Positions 58,901 through 64,000 of a stretch of DNA of 64,000 nucleotides are shown here, one piece after another (position 1 is the stretch's first letter; each line of letters starts with the position of its first letter). The position numbers and the translations under genes were made by a program. The stretch comes from Mimachlamys varia. Lineage: Eukaryota; Mollusca; Bivalvia; Pectinida; Pectinidae. The stretch lies in NCBI GenBank assembly GCA_947623455.1, contig OX392529.1:62557686-62621685 (forward strand), read 5' to 3'. The notes under the pieces were generated by a model. It ran no database searches. It saw only the letters and a program-made list of their open reading frames with translations, and was not told the origin of the DNA.

Positions 58901-61885
58901 AAACACTGTCAATTATACCGGTGTATTTATAATTACTAATCACTGTCAATTATACCGGTGTATTTATAATTACTAATCACTGTCAATTGTACCGGTGTAT
59001 TTATAATTACTAATCACTGTCAATTATACAGGTGTGTTTATAATTACTAATCACTGTCAATTACACCGGTGTAATTATAATTACTAATCACTGTCAATTA
59101 TACCGGTGTAATTATAATTACTAATCACTGTGAATTATACCGGTGTAATTATAATCACTAATCACTGTCAATTATACCGGTGTAATTATAATTACTAATC
59201 ACTGTCAATTTTACCGGTGTAATTATAATTACTAATCACTGTCAATTATACCGGTGTAATTATAATTACTAATCACTGTCAATTATACCGGTGTAATTAT
59301 AATCACTAAACACTGTCAATTATACCGGTGTAATTATAATTACTAAACACTGTCAATTATACCGGTGTAATTATAATTACTTAACACTGTCAATTATACC
59401 GGTGTATTTATAATTACTAATCACTATCAATTATACCGGTGTAATTATAATAACTAATCACTGTCAATTATACCGGTGTAATTATAATTACTAATCACTG
59501 TCAATTATACCGGTGTAATTATAATTACTAATCACTGTCAATTATACCGGTGTATTTATAATTACTAATCACTGTCAATTATACCGGTGTAATTGTAATT
59601 ACTAATCACTGTCAATTATACCGGTGTAATTATAATTACTAATCACTATCAATTATACCGGTGTATTTATAGTTACTAGTCACTGTAATTATAATTACTA
59701 ATCACTGTCAATTATACCGGTGTAATTATAATTACTAAACACTGTCAATTATACCGGTGTAATTATAATTACTAATCACTGTCAATTATACTGGTGTATT
59801 TATAATTACTAATCACTGTCAATTATACCAGTGTTATTATAATTACTAAACACTGTCAATTATACCGGTGTAATTATAATTACTAATCACTGTCAATTAT
59901 ACTGGTGTATTTATAATTACTAATCACTGTCAATTATACCAGTGTATTTATAATTACTAAACACTGTCAATTATACTGGTGTTATTATAATTACTAATCA
60001 CTGTCAATTATACCCGTGTATTTATTATTACTAAACACTGTCAATTATACCGGTGTATTTATAATTACTAATCACTGTCAATTATACCGGTGTAATTATA
60101 ATTACTAAACACTGTCAATTATACTGGTGTAATTATAATTACTAATCACTGTCAATTATACCGGTGTATTTATAATTACTAATCACTGTCAATTATACCG
60201 GTGTAATTATAATTACTAATCCCTGTCAATTATACCGGTGTAATTATAATTACTAATCACTGTCAATTATACCGGTGTAATTATAATTACTAATCACTGT
60301 CAATTATACCGGTGTATTTATAATTACTAATCACTGTCAATTATACCGGTGTAATTATAATTACTAATCCCTGTCAATTATACCAGTGTAATTATAATTA
60401 CTAATCACTGTCAATTATACCAGTGTATTTATAATTACTAAACACTGTCAATTATACCGGTGTAATTATAATTACTAATCACTGTCAATTATACCGTTGT
60501 AATTATAATTACTAAACACTGTCAATTATACCGGTGTAATTATAATTGCTAATCACTGTCAATTATACCGGTGTAATTATAATTACTAATCACTGTCAAT
60601 CATTACTACACATTAGCTGCTATGTAACTTTTCCCAGGTGCCAAATGTTAATAATAAATGTGCTTTACATAAATTGCAATTCAAAATGGCCTCTTATGCT
60701 ACAGCCCTTGACAACAAAGCTACAACATAAAGGTTTAGCAAGGCCACAGCATTCACCTCCTCAGAGTCTGTTAGTTCACCGGCCGCCATCATCCCACCGT
60801 CACCATGCTGATTGACCTCTTGAGCGTGATTCACAAGGTCACCGCTCTGAACGGACAATTGCTGATGTTTGAACTGTGAGTGGCGATAAAAGTAAAAACA
60901 TATGTCTGAATATAAATCTGAATCCTCTGTGAATGTATTGTGTTAATTATCTGGTGCTGGGTCTCGCTGCCTTCTGGAATGCTGGTCTGCTCCTCTAAGC
61001 ACTATCACTAGAAGCATTCTTTAGGGTTAATGCTGTTTGTCAGTCTGTTGCCATGGAAACGATTCGTGGAAGGACTGGATTGGGAATGATGATTTTCAAG
61101 CGAACACTACCTTTCAGCATTTCTATGAGGAGGGTTGTTCAACACCAATTTACCTTCAAATATTTATTTAGTTTTGAAATAATCTCAGATAGATTACTCT
61201 TACATCTAACAAGAAAATTTAATTAAGCAAAAGATTTTTCTCACGACATGTAGGCCTACATGCTACAGATTTATTCAGTCCCATTTATATAAAAAAAAAA
61301 ATATTTCAATGAAGTCACAGAAACTGAAACAATTAACTGATTTGCAATTTGTTTACTAGTAAAAGATCTGTTTCATTCAAATCGCAAGTTTACTGATCAA
61401 AACAAACAAATATAATTTATTCCCTAAAAGTTATCAATCCTGACCCTAAGACCTAAAATACACAAAGAACACTAACGGCATCACATGGCCAGTGGTCACA
61501 TGTGACAGGAATCCTTAATTCAAGGCTCCTTGTATGCAGTATTTTCTAATTTTATTTCAGTGTTATCATAACATTTCATAGACTGTGCTATAAGGAAGAC
61601 GAATATCTGCTGAAGTTCCTGAAAATTTAAAACAAAATATGAATACGCCCACTATTAGTTACACCCTCATATACACCATCTGGTCCAGTCCTCGTTTCCA
61701 TCACCACAGACATGCATGGAAAAACAAAATTTCAACCAATCGTGTATGAGTATGGTAGTCACCTCCTCCTCCTCCTCGTGCTCCTTGCCGGCTTTGTCAG
61801 GGTTGTCTGTGTGGTAGATGACTTCTTCTTCCTCCTCCTCCATCAGAGGAACACTCTCGTATTGTGACTTACCACACCTACCAGA
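49983..61885 (-). CDS. ATP6V0A: V-type H+-ATPase V0 subunit a, C-terminal exons, 5'-partial
   Basis: Exons, 5' to 3' on the minus strand: 61885-61763, 60873-60757, 52874-52754, 51115-50941 and 50076-49983 (stop). They join in phase to 209 codons plus TAA. The first two encode a hydrophilic acidic loop ([32 protein letters not shown]). The third has [20 protein letters not shown] and [12 protein letters not shown], with the arginine that is essential for proton transport in this family. The fourth has a membrane segment ([23 protein letters not shown]) and [13 protein letters not shown], and the last ends [20 protein letters not shown]. Subunit a lines the proton half-channels against the c-ring. 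Family length is about 800-850 residues, so roughly three quarters lie beyond the window edge. The intron after the third exon carries the 57-bp donor array. Confidence 0.95.
50123..50584. mobile_element. TA-flanked non-autonomous DNA transposon (458 bp), copy 2
   Basis: TA then CAGTGCATTCC at 50125, and GGATTCCACTG ending 50582, then TA. It is homologous over its length to 31001-31476. It lies in the last intron of the V-ATPase gene. Confidence 0.75.
51116..51735 (-). other. Intron of the V-ATPase subunit a gene, single-copy part
   Basis: AT-rich intronic sequence between the exon ending at 51115 and the 57-bp array. Nothing else recognised. Confidence 0.5.
51736..52790 (-). repeat. 57-bp minisatellite made of V-ATPase exon 3' end plus its splice donor
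   Basis: On the minus strand each unit reads GACTCTGGGCCCTTAGCTTA, then GCCCACGCCC, then the donor GTAAGTAAC and about 18 more intron bases. The first 30 bases equal the end of the genuine exon (LWALSLAHA plus one base of the next codon), whose own donor is at 52753. About 19 copies extend downstream into the intron; starts at 51737, 51794, 51851, 51908 and 51965 are exactly 57 apart. One unit (51.99-52.06 kb) is shortened to 44 bases and some carry a TACTAC insertion. In the V-ATPase frame each copy gives CGT AAG TAA, a stop right after the donor. One marker, GCCAACAGTATGAAGGCGTG, appears at both 51722 and 52051, showing a duplicated sub-block. Confidence 0.92.
52930..54425 (+). repeat. ~46-bp tandem array upstream of the V-ATPase third exon
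   Basis: About 32 copies of CAGAGCCGACTTATTGTCTC followed by ATATTACAGCATTGTAGACC and TATCAAAA. It lies in the 7.9-kb intron between 60757 and 52874, close to the acceptor. On the + strand each unit holds a pyrimidine-rich stretch and ATTACAG, but the gene is on the other strand. Confidence 0.9.
54426..56159 (-). other. V-ATPase intron, mostly single-copy, holding a foldback element
   Basis: No exon was recognised. The foldback repeat at 55274-55722 is described separately; the remainder is AT-rich. Confidence 0.45.
55274..55722. mobile_element. Foldback element with ~70-bp imperfect terminal inverted repeats
   Basis: CGTCGGAAACCCACGTGGCA and GGGGCTAGAACAGACGGA (to about 55338) are mirrored by TCCGTCTGTTCTAGCCCACG and GAGTTTCTGACAATCG (about 55659-55724). 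The loop is about 310 bp. No transposase is encoded; target duplications were not identified. Confidence 0.65.
56165..56695 (+). repeat. ~20-bp tandem array (ATTATGTATATACCCTGTAA)
   Basis: About 26 copies with variants CCCTATAA, CCCAGTAA and TGTACC. It is intronic in the V-ATPase gene. Confidence 0.9.
56696..57340 (-). other. V-ATPase intron, single-copy part
   Basis: AT-rich; a minus-strand frame at 57128-57388 has no family features and runs into the array. Confidence 0.4.
57346..60598 (+). repeat. 37-bp array, ~88 copies (3.25 kb), with higher-order structure
   Basis: The unit is ACTAATCACTGTCAATTATA followed by CCGGTGTAATTATAATT. Variants alternate TAATTATAATT/TATTTATAATT, AATCACT/AAACACT and ACCGG/ACCAG/ACTGG. 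A marker unit, CTAGTCACTGTAATTAT, occurs at 57671, 58544 and 59676; the block around the first recurs after 873 bases with the same variant order, showing a higher-order duplication. The array ends about 160 bases short of exon 60757-60873. Confidence 0.95.
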
Positions 61886-61969
61886 CTATACAACAACAAC
61901 AACAACAACATCAACAATCAATAACCTTGTATACAAACAATATATCACTTAGTGAAGTGATGTGTCAAC

Positions 61970-62640
61970 ACTCAGGCCCTCTTGGCCTTTTATTTTAATG
62001 ACTTTTGAACAGTACAAAATTAATAAGCATCCATATATACAGTTTTAATTTTCACTCAGATACGAGACTTTTACTACAGGGATCTTTTATTTTGATGACC
62101 TTTGAACAGTACTCGGGCCTTCGTGGCCGTTTATTTTAATGACCATTGAACAGTACTCAGGCCCTCGTGGCCTTTTATCTAAATAACCTTTAAACAGTAT
62201 TCAGGCCCTCGTGACCTTTTATTTTAATGACATTTAAACAGTACTCAGGCCCTCGTGGCCTTTTATTTTAATGACCTTTGAACAGTACTCAGGCCCTCGT
62301 GGCCTTTTATTTTAATGACCTTTGAATAGTACTCAGGCCCTTGTGGCCTTTTATTTTAATGACATTTTAACAGTACTCAGGCCCTCATGGCCTTTTATTT
62401 TAATGACCTTTGAACAGTACTCAGGCCCTTGTGGCCTTTTATTATAATGACTTTTAACAGTACTCAGGCCCTCATGGCCTTTTATTTTAATGACCTTTGA
62501 ACAGTACTCAGGCCCTTGTGGCCTTTTATTTTAATGACCTTTTAACAGTACTCAGGCCCTCGTGGCCTTTTATTTTAATGACCTTTGAACAATACTCAGG
62601 CCCTCGTGGCCTTGTATTTTGATGACCTGAACAGTACAAA
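61970..62640 (+). repeat. ~44-bp tandem array (CTCAGGCCCTCGTGGCCTTT)
   Basis: About 14 copies of the motif followed by TATTTTAATGACCTTTGAAC and AGTA. The flanks share AGTACAAAATTAAT, GAGCATCCAT and ACTCAGATAC at both sides (about 62016-62074 and 62633-62690), so the array is enclosed by a direct repeat. It lies upstream of V-ATPase exon 61763-61885. Confidence 0.9.
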
Positions 62641-63205
62641 ATTAATGAGCATCCATCTATACATTTTTAATTTTCACTCAGATACAAGACTTTTACTACT
62701 GGAATCCACTCTGCTAATACAACAGTAACCAATTCAGGCAGCCTAAAACTGTATAATATCTAATAATATTTCTGAGGTAACATATATCTTAAACTGTATA
62801 AATATACTGTATCAAGGAATCAATGCCTTGTTTATAACCACAGGGAACCCATCAAAGTTACACACATGTAGAATTGTACCGGATATCAAACTCTCACCAA
62901 CAAAATCATTGAAAATTTAATATAGAAGACATTTTCATATCTACCAACATTTTATTTGAACTACGCCAATTCAATTTGTAATGTTAATATAATCTTTTTA
63001 TTTTTAAACATCTGTTTTCTATGCAACTGTGCAATTATCCCTGTAATGAACTCTCATAAATTACCAGAACTCATATTAGTAATATTTATAACCAACTAGA
63101 TGTACTATTGTAGCTTTAACAAATGAGCTGACAGCAGAGGAAATTTCTTAGTCGGAATAAATCTGTGTATCCACAATATTGACACCTAGATCATCTGCAA
63201 TACAC
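62641..63205. other. No exon recognised
   Basis: Probably a V-ATPase intron. AT-rich; only the direct repeat that flanks the 44-bp array is notable. Confidence 0.4.
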
Positions 63206-63318
63206 CAGGGCCCGTATTCATGAAACTGTTTTCATGCTCCAGCATCTAGGTGAGTTTCAAGAAAGCTGACTTGAGCATAGAATCCATGCATGAAACAGTT
63301 TCAAGACTTAGGGCCCTG
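63206..63318. mobile_element. 113-bp MITE with CAGGGCCC termini
   Basis: CAGGGCCCGTATTCATGAAA to CTGTTTTCA at the left pairs with TGAAACAGTTTCAAGACTTA then GGGCCCTG at the right (about 28-bp imperfect inverted repeats). No clear target duplication was seen. Confidence 0.75.
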
Positions 63319-64000
63319 GGGTTGCATATATATGTATCATAATAAACAACAAATATTAAATAAAGTATCAAATTATAAACAAGGTATTGAAATAACCACA
63401 GGTGCTGGACACACGAGCCGTGATTGGCCGAATTAAAATAGGTCATCATTCTAATCCTTCATTAAAAAATATTTGTGTGCATATACAGGACAAAACTTAC
63501 ATATTCACATTTTTTGAAAATACAATAATTGCCAGACAATCAGGTTTTATTTTTGTTACTGTGTTACACATTGCCTGTCTTAGCAAAGTCAGATAATGTT
63601 TTGTTTGAATACGTTTTGCTTTACCAGAAGCATCAATGTGATGGAGATCAAAGCATATGTGTTATTCACTCCGGAGCTATTTTGTTTTCAAATGTAAAAT
63701 GGCATCAGCTTAGCTGAAGTCAGCTTCTCCGATCTAATTACGGAATGGCTGTTGTTGCTTTAGTTGGTGAATTGGATTGTAACTGTATGCTGAACCGAAG
63801 GAGAATTGTTCAGAAAAATGTCATTGCTGATCACTCTTGTAAATCACTGATATTGAGTGAAAACGCTTCTTTTCACTGAACGTTCAAATTGACGAGGAGA
63901 ATTTTAAGGTAGATTTTTCTACTTTAAATGGCGATATATATTGAAGATAAGGCCTACAGTAACCAAACAATTACTTTTGATGAGTATATTAGGGTATTAC
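63319..64000. other. No exon recognised to the window end
   Basis: AT-rich; probably an intron of the minus-strand V-ATPase gene. Short frames here have no support. Confidence 0.4.

Overview
This is animal nuclear DNA: introns with GT/AG borders, AT-rich non-coding sequence, very dense minisatellites, a decayed APE-type non-LTR retrotransposon, a tRNA-headed SINE and many small DNA transposons. The repeat vocabulary (AGCTCACCTGGTCC hairpins, GACGGACGGACG strings, ~157-bp core repeats ending in AACAAGAG) fits a bivalve mollusc. That taxon is an inference from repeats, not a proof.

Only two protein-coding genes can be supported, and they converge. At the left end on the + strand is the 3' end of a KMT2C/KMT2D (trithorax-related) histone H3K4 methyltransferase: FYRN/FYRC, SET and post-SET in five exons, stop at 4238-4240. 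At the right end on the - strand is the 3' end of the V-type H+-ATPase V0 subunit a gene: five exons between 61885 and 49983. Both genes run off the window at their 5' ends.

Between them (about 9.5-49 kb) lie transposon relics and tandem arrays. These include three copies of a 157-bp-core hairpin-ended element, two copies of a second such family, a 960-bp TTAA-flanked element with fragments elsewhere, two copies of a TA-flanked ~470-bp element, palindromic MITEs, a 160-bp satellite, a 3.1-kb CAT-type array and a GC-rich minisatellite. A chain of short segments bracketed by good splice signals (about 18.4-36.2 kb, + strand) may be a spliced long non-coding RNA.

The most unusual observation is that both coding genes carry a minisatellite whose unit is made of the 3' end of an exon plus its own 5' splice donor. 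In KMT2C/D (1-1242) the unit is 45 bp and occurs about 27.6 times, keeping one open frame across the whole array. In the V-ATPase gene (about 51736-52790) it is 57 bp and occurs about 19 times, with an in-frame stop just after each donor. These look like arrays of duplicated splice donors that arose independently in two unrelated genes.
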